A DNA stretch of 64,000 nt from an uncultured Lachnospiraceae bacterium (GTDB taxonomy: Bacteria; Bacillota; Clostridia; Lachnospirales; Lachnospiraceae). The notes beneath the pieces are model-generated. The model was not told the origin of the DNA. It saw only the letters and a list, made by a program, of their open reading frames with translations, and made no database searches. Position 1 is the first letter of the stretch, and each line of letters begins with the position of its first letter. Location of the stretch: contig URMK01000010.1 in assembly GCA_900548905.1 (NCBI GenBank), positions 65,634 to 129,633 on the forward strand, given 5' to 3'. Both the position numbers and the translations under genes were made by a program. Shown one piece after another: positions 33,967 through 43,133 of this stretch.

Positions 33967-36678
33967 CTACTCCTTTATTGCCGTACTGTTCGTTTGGTGT
34001 CCTTCGGGTTTCCCGGGGCAGCCGGCTTTTTTCCGCCGCTGCGTTATCTCAAGCATAAGCTCCACACTTCCCACATGATAGCCGGCACAAGCGTATATTC
34101 CGGACGGCCCGCTTTCCGCAAGGATCAGCACCGGAAGCTTTTCGCCATCCACCCCCATGCTTTCCGCCGCTTTTTCCCGCTCCTCCTGCCCTGCGACGTA
34201 CACACGGGTACCGGGAATACTGTCCAGTACCTTCTGCAGCGTCCTGTTTTCCAGCGCCTCCCGGCTCCGCAGGATAACAGCCAGTACCGGGCCGCTCTTA
34301 TTCCACCGGGCCGCACATTCCAGAAGTTCATTGAGCACATGCTCCGTCGGCTCTTCTCCCGGGCCAAGGAAAGCCAGGGCCGCCGCCCCGTCCGCCGTCA
34401 GGGTGGAGAGCATTGCAGATTTCCCGCTCTCCTCCTTCAGGGTAAAATCCTGCAGCGGAACCCTTCGGAGCGCTCCCCCGTTCGCGTCTTCCGGGTATTC
34501 CAGCATTATGTGTTTCTCTTCCCCCGCTTCCAGGGCGAACGTTCTGCGGAGAACACACTGGCTTCCGTCAGTCCTGCGCCGGACGGTAAGCAGCCTGTAA
34601 ATGCCTTTCCCCAGATCCAGGCGCAGCGAATTTCCTTCCAGCCGGCAGCCTTCATAATCCATGGTACGAAAACCGGTCCCCTCCAGTCTGCCGATTGTCC
34701 AGTTGTGATAATACTTCCATCTGCTGCCGTCTTCTGCCGTAAGCACAAGCGCCGGCCGGTTATTCCGGGCACCATTTCCATTTTCTCCTCCGGTTTCATT
34801 CCCGGCGTCATTTTCCGTATGCATCCCGGCTCTGTTTCCCAAAGCATTCCCCATCCTGTCTTTCGTCCAGACAATTTCTGCAAAGGCATCCCCCGACCAA
34901 TATTCCGCCTCTCCGGAAGCACGGTTCAGTCTTGCCGGAATGCCCAGGCTGCGGCATATAGCAGTAAACAGGATTTTCCGGGCCTCCGGGTTTCCATGCC
35001 CCAGCTTCAGGCAGCCTATAGGCGTTGCGCAAAGCGATGCATAATCCAGCCCCGGCTCATACCGTATATTCTCCTGTATATAGTGCCGGATCCTGATTGG
35101 ATTTTCCCGGAATTCCCTTTTCTCATCCTCCGTAAAATAGGCCCGGATAAAACGGCGCCAGGCCGTAAGCTCTTCTCTCCCGATTCTGGGACACAGAAGG
35201 TATTGTACATAGATCTCCTCCGGCCAGTCCCCTCTTTCGCACAGGAGATGATCCTCCAGTATTTCTTTCTTCAGGTCCTTATAGTCCTTCGCCGAAAGAG
35301 AATGCAGCAGGCGCTTTCTGTCCGCCCTGCCGTCCTGGTTAAGGAACGCATGCAGTTCTTCAAAGTTTTCTCCTGCAAGGCGCAGCATATAAGCCTCTTC
35401 CGGATATTGTGCCGCTATCTCTTCCTTATAGTATGCGGCAAAACGGCGTTCCCTGGATACGGCGGCTTCGGCTGAGCGTTGTTCTTTTCTTCGCTTCTGT
35501 TCCTCCGTCTGTGTGCCGGGATGCATGGGATATTCCTGCGGAGGTGTCCATTCTTCCTGCTCCCATCTATCCGATGCCCATCCTTTTTCTTCGGCGGAAC
35601 GCTTCGGCACCAGCCTGAGTTCTGTTTCCTCCGGCAGAGCCGCAAGGGCTTCCGCAAACCGGCCGTCCTTCCACGCCCGCACTCTGACCGTTCCCCTTCC
35701 AACCGTGATTTCCGCCCTTCCCTGTCCGTCGGCAGTAAGTACGGCAGCAGGGTAATATTCCGCCATATTCAGGATTTCCACCGCTACGCCCGCATATCCG
35801 CAGGGCCGGCCCTGTTCTTCCGTAACCGTGATCCCGAGGCGGCAGGTTCCGGTATACGCCGGTGTATTGTTGTAATATACTGCCGCTCCGTCCTTACCCA
35901 GGATCTCACCGCGTTCCCGGCCCCCGTCCCGCCCCGGGTTTTCCTGCGCCGTCACGGCGGAAAAATCACTGAAGGCCCGGCTGTGAATCAGTATGGCCCG
36001 GCCGGCCGGTGCGGCAAACCATCCTTTATTGAGTACCTCCTCCGGTTCACAGGCGCCCAGAAAATACCATGTGCCGCGGATATACACCTCCACCCAGGCA
36101 TGATTGTCGTCACAGTGCGCCCAGCGGGGCGTATAGATCTGCCTTGCCGGTATGCCTGCGCTCCGGTATGCCGTAACCGCAAACACCGATTCTTCCCCGC
36201 AGCGGCCTTTCCCGGAACGGTACACCGTCAGGGGGGAGGCCGTCCTTTCGTCGGAAGCCTCATATGCCGCGTTTTCCGCACACCAGTAGTTTATTTCTTT
36301 TACCGCCTCCTCCGGATCCAGACCGTCGATCCTGTCCCGGATCCGGGAATAGAAAAAGGCCCTGCAGTCACTGATGCCCTCGTTATTAACCCGGTAAGAC
36401 AGAACATAGTCCGCAAAAATATCCTCCGGCAGATCCCTGCACCATTTCACATGTTCCCGCAGCCACAGGGAATGGCGTACAAAACCGAGAAAGGTGGAAA
36501 AGCCATATTCCCCCGCATCCCGCACCGGCATGGTGCCGTAGAGGAATTTCATACAAACCGCCTCGTCCCCGGTACAACCGGAAAACCCGTTTTCGAGTTC
36601 CTCCCGAAGGGGTGCGTAAAAGCCTTCTCTCTCTGCATATTTTTTCAGGGCATATTCCTGAAAGCGCGCTGATACCAT
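33967..36678 (-). CDS. Transglutaminase-like (papain-fold) protein with degenerate second domain
   Basis: This 903-aa protein has no signal peptide. A first transglutaminase-core domain (about 90-240) has the catalytic Cys C160 (GKGRCGEESVF) and His H193 (CDDNHAWVEVY); the acidic third residue is probably E211 in LGACEPEE. A beta-sandwich domain follows (about 285-370). A second transglutaminase-like domain (about 510-660) keeps the helix FTAICRSLGIPARL but has no Cys in the expected GHGNPEARK position, and it holds an Asn/Gly-rich insert. The last ~130 residues look like a thioredoxin fold without CxxC. The fold family includes peptide N-glycanases, proteases and cross-linkers; the operon favours a glycopeptide amidase or protease, which is inference. 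Confidence 0.78.
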   Translation of the reverse strand: MVSARFQEYALKKYAEREGFYAPLREELENGFSGCTGDEAVCMKFLYGTMPVRDAGEYGFSTFLGFVRHSLWLREHVKWCRDLPEDIFADYVLSYRVNNEGISDCRAFFYSRIRDRIDGLDPEEAVKEINYWCAENAAYEASDERTASPLTVYRSGKGRCGEESVFAVTAYRSAGIPARQIYTPRWAHCDDNHAWVEVYIRGTWYFLGACEPEEVLNKGWFAAPAGRAILIHSRAFSDFSAVTAQENPGRDGGRERGEILGKDGAAVYYNNTPAYTGTCRLGITVTEEQGRPCGYAGVAVEILNMAEYYPAAVLTADGQGRAEITVGRGTVRVRAWKDGRFAEALAALPEETELRLVPKRSAEEKGWASDRWEQEEWTPPQEYPMHPGTQTEEQKRRKEQRSAEAAVSRERRFAAYYKEEIAAQYPEEAYMLRLAGENFEELHAFLNQDGRADRKRLLHSLSAKDYKDLKKEILEDHLLCERGDWPEEIYVQYLLCPRIGREELTAWRRFIRAYFTEDEKREFRENPIRIRHYIQENIRYEPGLDYASLCATPIGCLKLGHGNPEARKILFTAICRSLGIPARLNRASGEAEYWSGDAFAEIVWTKDRMGNALGNRAGMHTENDAGNETGGENGNGARNNRPALVLTAEDGSRWKYYHNWTIGRLEGTGFRTMDYEGCRLEGNSLRLDLGKGIYRLLTVRRRTDGSQCVLRRTFALEAGEEKHIMLEYPEDANGGALRRVPLQDFTLKEESGKSAMLSTLTADGAAALAFLGPGEEPTEHVLNELLECAARWNKSGPVLAVILRSREALENRTLQKVLDSIPGTRVYVAGQEEREKAAESMGVDGEKLPVLILAESGPSGIYACAGYHVGSVELMLEITQRRKKAGCPGKPEGHQTNSTAIKE

Positions 36679-36681
36679 TCC

Positions 36682-37716
36682 TTACTTCCGCCTTTCTTCC
36701 GCCAGTCTGTCCATTTTTCCGCGGATGAAACCTGTCAGCACACCGGCGGAGTCACATTTATATTCCCAATACATGATTCCGTACAGGCCTTTTTCCCGGC
36801 AATAAGTTATTTTTTCCGTGATGGATACCGGATCTTCATAGCTGATGAAGGTTTTCCCGTCAAACAGGTAGGGGGCCTTTGCTTCTTCATCCCAATAGCG
36901 GCAGTAGCCGTTTTTTCCGATATAGGATGCTGTCAGTTCCCCGTAGTCCGGCCCGTAGCCTCCCACGGTGAGCGCTTCCTGTCCCAGCCCGGTGCCGCCG
37001 CCCTTTACATTTTCCCATTTTCTGGAGTAAAAAGGGATGCCCAGCACGATTTTCTCCGCGGGAACCCCCGCTTCCATAAAAAGCCTTACCGCTTTATCCG
37101 CACAGGCGTCGGACAGGTTCCTTCTGCCGAAAAAGAGGGCCGCATGGTGACCGGTCACCTTCTGGAAACCGCCCTGCAGGTCATAGGCCATCAGCTGGAC
37201 ATAATCCAGATACCGGATCGCTTCCTTCATATCCGTCTGCGCCGTAAAATAAGTGTCCCCTCCGGCCGCGATGGTGAGCATATACCCGTTTCCCGCACTG
37301 TCCAGCTTTTCCCTGACCGCCCGGAGAAGCCGTGTAAAGTTCTCCTTGTCCTGCGGATCCGAACCGATGCCTGCCAGTGAGGTACCCGGGTATTCCCAGT
37401 CAATGTCAATGCCGTCCAGCCCGTATTCCTGAACGAGTTCCGCGGCGCTGCGCGCCATGTTATCCCTTCCTTCCCCGGTGCGGGACGCCTGGGAAAACCC
37501 ATCGGCTCCCCAGCCGCCAACGGAAAGCAGTATCTTTATCCCGGGATGAATCCCGCGGATTCTTGCCAGCGCTTCCTTCGCGCCGGTTTCTTCCCATACC
37601 ATGCGGGAATCCTTCACCTGTCCGAATGCGATATTGATCACATCCAGGCTGCGGACATCCGCATTCCGCAGCCCTGCCAGATCCCTGGTGCCCACATATC
37701 CTATTATCTTATTCAT
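36682..37716 (-). CDS. GH18 family glycosidase (chitinase/endo-beta-N-acetylglucosaminidase type), cytoplasmic
   Basis: This 344-aa glycoside hydrolase has the GH18 active-site motif D-x2-D-x-D-x-E intact: D101, D104, D106 and the acid E108 in GLDGIDIDWEYPG. KILLSVGGWGADG marks strand 3. The start is the ATG at 37716 (MNKIIGYVGT), which overlaps the fucosidase stop as ATGA; the longer upstream frame is antisense-free noise from the overlapping fucosidase frame. No signal peptide is present, so it acts on an imported substrate, probably beta-1,4-linked GlcNAc such as a chitobiose core. Four bases separate its stop from the transglutaminase-like gene. Confidence 0.88.
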   Translation of the reverse strand: MNKIIGYVGTRDLAGLRNADVRSLDVINIAFGQVKDSRMVWEETGAKEALARIRGIHPGIKILLSVGGWGADGFSQASRTGEGRDNMARSAAELVQEYGLDGIDIDWEYPGTSLAGIGSDPQDKENFTRLLRAVREKLDSAGNGYMLTIAAGGDTYFTAQTDMKEAIRYLDYVQLMAYDLQGGFQKVTGHHAALFFGRRNLSDACADKAVRLFMEAGVPAEKIVLGIPFYSRKWENVKGGGTGLGQEALTVGGYGPDYGELTASYIGKNGYCRYWDEEAKAPYLFDGKTFISYEDPVSITEKITYCREKGLYGIMYWEYKCDSAGVLTGFIRGKMDRLAEERRK

Positions 37717-39110
37717 CTGATCTGTGCTCCTTCTTCCCTTTGCAGTGCATATACTCTGGCTATCGGTGCCGTCTTTTCCTGTGCAGGAGGCACGGCAACA
37801 AGAATGCCTCCCTGCTTTGCGGTAAAGGGGACCTCTTTCCCGGAATCCGGCAGGGTCACCCTCCCCACTTCCCCGGCCCAGGGAATCCATACCTCCTCCG
37901 GAACCGGGGAATCCTCCTCCGGGAACAGCTCAAGCGCATAGACCGTTCCGTCCTTTTGGGTAAAGGCAATATTTCCCTTCTTATAGGGTGCGCATACCCG
38001 CGTGCCGTAAATGGCATCGCCGTAAACCTTCAGCCATTTCCCCATACCCTTCAGGGATTCGGCCGCCCCTGCGGGCAGTCTGCCGTCAGGCTGCGGGCCT
38101 ACATTAATGGCGAGGTTTCCGCCCTTTGCCACGATGTCAATGAGCAGCAGCAGCAGCTCCCTGGGCTTTTTGTAGGTATCCTCATAAGCAAAGGAGAAGG
38201 AGGTTCCCAGCGTAATGCAGCTCTCCCACGGCACGCCGAGGGGCTGATCCGGCACGCACTGCTCCGGTGTAACATAATTTTCATACGGCCCGCCCACCGT
38301 CCTGTCCGCACAAAGCATTCCCGGCTGCCAACTGCGTATTTCCTCTATCACCTCGCCCAGGCGTATATCCTGGCCGGACTGCGGGCATACCCATCCCGCG
38401 TCAAACCACATGATATCCAGCTTTCCATACCGGCCGGCCAGCTCTTTGATCTGGTTCTGCGTAAACGTCACGAACCGCTCCCACTCCTCCGGGTATGCAG
38501 ACGGATCATAAGAAGGGCCGCGCCACATATATTCTCCCCTGGCACAGCCTTTTTTCCAGTAGCTGTCCACATGCCAGTCGGCTTTGGAAAAATAGGCGCC
38601 GATCCCGATCCCTCTTTTACGGAAGGCTTCGAATAAATGCCCGCAAATATCCGCATATTTGTGAGTGTGGAAGGGACAGTCCTCCGCGGTAATCCGGTAA
38701 TCGGAATACCGGCTGTCCCACATGCAGAAGCCGTCGTGATGCTTGGTGGTGAACAGCAGATAGCGGATTCCTGCCTCCGCCGCCGTATCCGCCCATTTCT
38801 CAGGTTCAAACCGGATGGGATTGAAGGTCTTGTTTAAACCGAAGTACTGTTCCTTAAACTCTTCCCCGCTCGCCTCCCAGTCCACTCCTTTTCTCGCCCA
38901 TTCCGCGTCGGCATCCGATAAGGCCCAGGACTCCACAAGCCCCAGCTGGGAATAAGGCCCCCAGTGCATCATCAGCGCCAGCTTCTGATCCTGAAACCAC
39001 TCCAGCTTCTGCCGCACCTTCGGGTCCTCCGGCCACACATAGGCATCTGCGGCGCTGTAATTATGTACACCCTCCTGCACCGTTTCTACCTGCTTTTCCT
39101 TCTCAGTCAT
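37713..39110 (-). CDS. GH29 alpha-L-fucosidase, cytoplasmic (second)
   Basis: This 465-aa alpha-L-fucosidase has a TIM barrel at about 35-370 with family motifs LMMHWGPYSQLG, LFTTKHHDGFCMWDSRYSDY and the catalytic nucleophile D237 in LDIMWFDAGW. GGNLAINVGPQPDGRLP marks the end of the barrel. The C-terminal ~80 residues form a beta-sandwich. There is no signal peptide. It overlaps the first fucosidase by 8 bases and the GH18 gene by 4, so translation is coupled. The pair differ enough (about 430 versus 465 aa and distinct N-termini) to suggest different linkage preferences. Confidence 0.92.
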   Translation of the reverse strand: MTEKEKQVETVQEGVHNYSAADAYVWPEDPKVRQKLEWFQDQKLALMMHWGPYSQLGLVESWALSDADAEWARKGVDWEASGEEFKEQYFGLNKTFNPIRFEPEKWADTAAEAGIRYLLFTTKHHDGFCMWDSRYSDYRITAEDCPFHTHKYADICGHLFEAFRKRGIGIGAYFSKADWHVDSYWKKGCARGEYMWRGPSYDPSAYPEEWERFVTFTQNQIKELAGRYGKLDIMWFDAGWVCPQSGQDIRLGEVIEEIRSWQPGMLCADRTVGGPYENYVTPEQCVPDQPLGVPWESCITLGTSFSFAYEDTYKKPRELLLLLIDIVAKGGNLAINVGPQPDGRLPAGAAESLKGMGKWLKVYGDAIYGTRVCAPYKKGNIAFTQKDGTVYALELFPEEDSPVPEEVWIPWAGEVGRVTLPDSGKEVPFTAKQGGILVAVPPAQEKTAPIARVYALQREEGAQIR

Positions 39111-40392
39111 TGTTCGTTACCGCCTCTCCATGTCCCAGATTATAGGTTATTTTTCCTTCCAGCTCCACCTTCAGCACGGTTGCAAAGGGATGCAGCTGCA
39201 TATGCTGCGCCCATATCCACAGGGTTCCGGGAATCCCGCTCCAGGGCAGGGAGCCGGTATAGCTAAAGGACAGCTCTTCCCCGCTGTGCAGCACCGTCAC
39301 CCGCTTTACCGGCGTTTTCAGTCCCTTTACACATACGGTTTCCTGAGGTTTGTCATACACGATTAAATACAGCGTCTCCTGATCCCCGGAAATCGTGCTT
39401 CCTCCCAGGAACTGATGATAACTCAGGCCTTTTCCGGTTCCGTATACCGCCTCTTCATGATCATGGATCCAGCTTCCCAGATCCAGCAGTACTTTTTCCT
39501 GGCGCTCATCCAGCGTCCCGTCCTCTTTGGGACCTACGTCCAGCAGGAGCCTGCCGCCCAGCGTGATACAGTCACAGAACATACGGATGATCTGGCCGCT
39601 CGTTTTATAGGCATTGTCGCTGGGACGGTATCCCCAGGAATCATTAATGGTGGTACAGAATTCCCATTCCCCTTCCGGCCCGTAAAGGGGGATTCCCTGT
39701 TCGGGCGTCTCGTAATCCCCATAGCCCTGCATCCGTGAGTTTAAGACCACGTTGGGGTTCAGGGAATGAAGATATTCCCGGAACCGGGGCATCCGCCACT
39801 GTGCGGCGCTGCGTTCCCAGTCACCGTCAAACCACAAAAGATCCACGGTCTGATACCCCGTCATCAGCTCCTCCAGCTGCCGGTCGTTAAACTGCAGGAA
39901 TTCTTCCCAGGCATCCGGATCCTCTTTCCCTCCCGCGGGGGATCCGTAAATATCCTTCCGGCAGTCCTCCTTTTTCATCCCTTCCGGATATACACTCCGG
40001 TAGCGGGGATCCGACCAGTCAATCAGGGAAAAATAGATTCCTGTTTTCAGCCCCGCCGCATGCATGGCATCGCTGTATTCCCGGATCAGATCTCTTCCCG
40101 CCGGCGTTTTCTTCACCACGCTTAAATCACTGTACCGGGTGTCAAAAAGAGCCATCCCGTCGTGGTGTTTTGCGGTCATCACCACATATTGCGCCCCCGC
40201 CTTCACAAAAAGCTCCGCCCACGCGGCGGGATCGTATTGGGAAGCGGTAAAGCCTTCACATTGCTTCATGTAATCCTCATAGGAAATATTTCCGTTATGA
40301 AAGGACCAGGACTCCGATACTTCTCCCACGGCATAGATTCCGTAATGGATAAAAATCCCCAGCCTGGCCTTTTTGAACCATTCCTGCATCAT
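39103..40392 (-). CDS. GH29 alpha-L-fucosidase, cytoplasmic (first)
   Basis: This 429-aa alpha-L-fucosidase begins MMQEWFKKARLGIFIHYGIY, the usual start of short cytoplasmic GH29 enzymes. Key motifs are VMTAKHHDGMALFDTRYSDL and the nucleophile D189 in VDLLWFDGDW; LGGRLLLDVGPKEDGTL is present later. The C-terminal beta domain ends at about 429. It has no signal peptide. It is the first enzyme gene after the ABC binding-protein gene, from which it is separated by an attenuator-like hairpin at 40427-40463. Confidence 0.92.
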   Translation of the reverse strand: MMQEWFKKARLGIFIHYGIYAVGEVSESWSFHNGNISYEDYMKQCEGFTASQYDPAAWAELFVKAGAQYVVMTAKHHDGMALFDTRYSDLSVVKKTPAGRDLIREYSDAMHAAGLKTGIYFSLIDWSDPRYRSVYPEGMKKEDCRKDIYGSPAGGKEDPDAWEEFLQFNDRQLEELMTGYQTVDLLWFDGDWERSAAQWRMPRFREYLHSLNPNVVLNSRMQGYGDYETPEQGIPLYGPEGEWEFCTTINDSWGYRPSDNAYKTSGQIIRMFCDCITLGGRLLLDVGPKEDGTLDERQEKVLLDLGSWIHDHEEAVYGTGKGLSYHQFLGGSTISGDQETLYLIVYDKPQETVCVKGLKTPVKRVTVLHSGEELSFSYTGSLPWSGIPGTLWIWAQHMQLHPFATVLKVELEGKITYNLGHGEAVTNND

Positions 40393-40426
40393 ATTCTGTT
40401 TCCTCCGTTTTTTCCCGCTGACCGGA

Positions 40427-40463
40427 AAAGGGCATATTACTTTTTTACGGTAATATGCCTTTT
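40427..40463 (-). terminator. Attenuator-like hairpin between binding-protein and fucosidase genes
   Basis: On the minus strand GGCATATTAC and GTAATATGCC (40450-40459 and 40431-40440) form a 10-bp perfect stem with a 9-base loop. It is extended by AAAAG/CTTTT with one bulged base and followed by CTTTTCC. It should partly stop transcription after the binding-protein gene, giving more transporter lipoprotein than enzymes. Confidence 0.65.
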
Positions 40464-40490
40464 CTCCCTGCCGCCTTTGCAGGCTCTCCT

Positions 40491-42125
40491 TTATTCCGCT
40501 ACCTTTTCAACCCCGCGGACCTCCATCCAGTCCTCCAGGCCAAGTGCATAAAGGCCGTCAATGTAATTCTGCCACTGGGTATCATCGTCAATGTCCAGCT
40601 CGCCGGATACAAACATGGCCTGCTGCTGGTTGAAATAATCGTTGATTGCGGTGGCAATATCCGAATACCGGTCGATTTTGTCGAGGGGGATCCAGAAGGA
40701 AGCAACGGTTTCCTTGGTCAGATACGGCTCGTAGGCTTCTTCCAGCGCCTTCTTTTCATCATACAGCGGGTTTGCTTCGATGTATTTGAATCCGGAAGGC
40801 ATATATTTAGGAAGGGACTGCGGCCACAGGTTGCCCCAGCTCAGTTTTTCCTGTTCTTCCTCGCTGAGCGTCTTGGTATCGATGGCGTGGTAGCCGTCCT
40901 CTTCTTTAAATACGACGGTTCCCACAGGGCCGCGGTTACAGCCGATGCCGTTTTCCAATTCGAACGCGTTGTCGAACCAGCGGCAGATTACCTCGGGATT
41001 CTTGGCATTATCGGTGATTACGGCCTGGGTCCGGTATACGGAAAAGCCGTTGGTGTCTCTCATCCAGCTTCCGCCCTTGTCGGTATTCAGCACGGGCAGG
41101 ACGTCAAATTCCCCTTTTTCCGTCGTCGCCTGGATCCCGGAAAACTCGCTGCTACCGTAGGCGATGGACACACCATACAGGTCCCGGTTCCCTTTTCCTT
41201 CCCAAGTGGCGCTGTCCTGTGTAAAAATTTCCAAATCGATTAATCCCTGTTCATACATGCTGTTGAGCCAGCTTAACAGTTCCCTGTAGGTACTGCTGGC
41301 ACCGGCGTATACCACTTCGGAGTTAACGATCCCTTCGCCGTATTTATTCATGGGGAGACCGAACCAGCCTGCCATAGCTTCGATATGTTTATTATTCGGG
41401 TCTGTGGAAAACGGTATCTCATCATTCGGATCCCCGTTTCCGTTGGCATCCTGTTCCTTGAAGGCTTTCAGCACCGCCTCGAATTCCTCTGTTGTTTCAG
41501 GCATATCCATCCCCACGTTTTCAAGCCATCTACTGTTGATATACGGCGCATAGCCCACCGTTGTGTCGTCGCATACATAAGGAATAGTATAAATATGGCC
41601 GTCAGGGGCCGTCATTTCCTCCCGCACGCCGGGAAGATCCAGTATTTCCGTAATCTTAGGACAGTACTCGGCAAAATAGTCCTCCAGCGGAACGAATACG
41701 CCCTGGTTTACACCGTAGGTCAGGATCATGCTGTCATTCAGCGTCCAGCCGCCTATCACATCGGCGTAATCCCCGGAATTCAAGTCCAGGTTCAGCCGTT
41801 CCGTCGCCGTTTCATACGGGAAAATACGCATTTCCGTATCGACATTCGTCTGCTTTTTGAACTCATCCAGCATATAAAATTCCCCGCTTTCGCTGGAATC
41901 GTCGCAGAATATGGAAAAGCTGTAGGTTCCTTCGTCTACAAGGGGCAGGCCTTCCTTGTACAGCACCCCGTTCACTTTTCCGCTTTCATCCACCTCTGCG
42001 CTTTGTACACTTTCCCCGTCCGGGGCAACCGCTTCCGCCCCTGTGGTATCGCTGCCGCCGCAGCCCGCCAGGGACCCCGCACACATCGCTGCTGCCAGCA
42101 GCAGTGCAACCGTTTTCTTTTTCAT
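40491..42125 (-). CDS. Extracellular sugar-binding lipoprotein (LipO/YtcQ type)
   Basis: This 544-aa substrate-binding lipoprotein has a signal peptide and lipobox LAGC (C22). It has the fold of the long family-1 binding proteins that partner LplB/YtcP permeases (FKKQTNVDTEMRIFPYETAT, LNLDLNSGDYADVIGG, WFGLPMNKYGEG). These proteins usually bind oligosaccharides, often of host or plant complex glycans. It follows the two permease genes in the operon. No ATPase gene is present, so a shared MsmX-like ATPase is expected elsewhere. Confidence 0.92.
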   Translation of the reverse strand: MKKKTVALLLAAAMCAGSLAGCGGSDTTGAEAVAPDGESVQSAEVDESGKVNGVLYKEGLPLVDEGTYSFSIFCDDSSESGEFYMLDEFKKQTNVDTEMRIFPYETATERLNLDLNSGDYADVIGGWTLNDSMILTYGVNQGVFVPLEDYFAEYCPKITEILDLPGVREEMTAPDGHIYTIPYVCDDTTVGYAPYINSRWLENVGMDMPETTEEFEAVLKAFKEQDANGNGDPNDEIPFSTDPNNKHIEAMAGWFGLPMNKYGEGIVNSEVVYAGASSTYRELLSWLNSMYEQGLIDLEIFTQDSATWEGKGNRDLYGVSIAYGSSEFSGIQATTEKGEFDVLPVLNTDKGGSWMRDTNGFSVYRTQAVITDNAKNPEVICRWFDNAFELENGIGCNRGPVGTVVFKEEDGYHAIDTKTLSEEEQEKLSWGNLWPQSLPKYMPSGFKYIEANPLYDEKKALEEAYEPYLTKETVASFWIPLDKIDRYSDIATAINDYFNQQQAMFVSGELDIDDDTQWQNYIDGLYALGLEDWMEVRGVEKVAE

Positions 42126-42190
42126 CCTCTTACCTCCTGTTTTTTCTATATTTATCGGTACAGCACCGGTAAATACTTTTTTCTTCCCGA

Positions 42191-43129
42191 TCAGCCCTTC
42201 AGGGAACCGATCATGACGCCCTTTACAAAATGCTTCTGGATAAACGGGTAAAGGAGCAGGACCGGAATACTGCTGATGATGATCAGCGAATATTTCATCA
42301 CATCGATCAGCTGCTGTTTTTCCCGGAGCGCCGCTCTGGCGGCTTCCGTGGTGGCTGTCTGGGACAGCGCCGTTTCATTGGTGATCAGGATATTACGCAG
42401 CACCAGCTGCAGCGGATATTTTTCCGAATCAGATATGTATACCAGGGCGGAAAAATAAGAGTTCCAGTGCCCTACCCCGTAATACAGCACCAGGATAGCC
42501 GTGATCGCCGCGGACAGCGGGAGCGCTATCCGGAAGAAAAACTGCCCCTGAGTACATCCGTCGATCTCCGCCGCTTCGTACAGCTCCTCCGATATATTGG
42601 ACTTAAAAAAGGTTCTTGCGACGATCATGTTGTAAACGCTCAGGCAGCCCGGAAGAATCAGCGCCCACATCGTGTTGAGCATATGCAGGTTGCGGATAAC
42701 CAGATAGGTGGGAATCAGCCCGCCGCCGAAAAACATGGTGATCATATAAAAAAGCGTCACGGCTTTCTTCCCCCCGAACCGGTCCCGGGAAAGCGCATAG
42801 GCCGTGGGCAGGGTAACGATCAGGTTGATGCATACGCCGCATACCGTATAAATCAGGGAATTCAGAAACCCCTTCATTACGGCGCTGTTTTTGAACACCT
42901 CGGCATAGCCCTTTAATGTGAACCCGATAGGTTTCCACAGCACCTTCCCCCCGGATACCGCGGCAGGATCACTGATAGAGGAAATGATAACCCAATACAG
43001 GGGATACGCCACCACGATTAGGATTACCGTCAGCAGGATAAATATGAACGTATCGAAAATCACGTCCTCCCTGCAGCGTTTCATTTTTTTCTGTGTACCG
43101 TTTTTATTCTTCGTGAGATTCATCGTCAT
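42191..43129 (-). CDS. ABC sugar permease, YtcP/CarB type
   Basis: This 312-aa membrane permease has six membrane segments and the cytoplasmic EAA loop (EAAEIDGCTQGQFFFRIALP). The starting helix FIFILLTVILIVVAYPLYWVI and the C-terminal end FIQKHFVKGVMIGSLKG are typical of the second permease in LplB-type systems. It lies 4 bases after the first permease gene. Confidence 0.92.
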   Translation of the reverse strand: MTMNLTKNKNGTQKKMKRCREDVIFDTFIFILLTVILIVVAYPLYWVIISSISDPAAVSGGKVLWKPIGFTLKGYAEVFKNSAVMKGFLNSLIYTVCGVCINLIVTLPTAYALSRDRFGGKKAVTLFYMITMFFGGGLIPTYLVIRNLHMLNTMWALILPGCLSVYNMIVARTFFKSNISEELYEAAEIDGCTQGQFFFRIALPLSAAITAILVLYYGVGHWNSYFSALVYISDSEKYPLQLVLRNILITNETALSQTATTEAARAALREKQQLIDVMKYSLIIISSIPVLLLYPFIQKHFVKGVMIGSLKG

Positions 43130-43133
43130 CCTC

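Noticed and set aside
33715..35475. A 586-aa open frame on the plus strand opposite the transglutaminase-like and aminopeptidase genes
   Set aside because: Its composition (His, Arg, Pro, Phe rich) is typical of an antisense shadow, and the minus-strand genes are clearly real.
37717..37890. N-terminal extension of the GH18 protein
   Set aside because: It overlaps the fucosidase gene fully, is basic and Cys/Gly-rich without family likeness, and the ATG at 37716 fits GH18 and the ATGA overlap.
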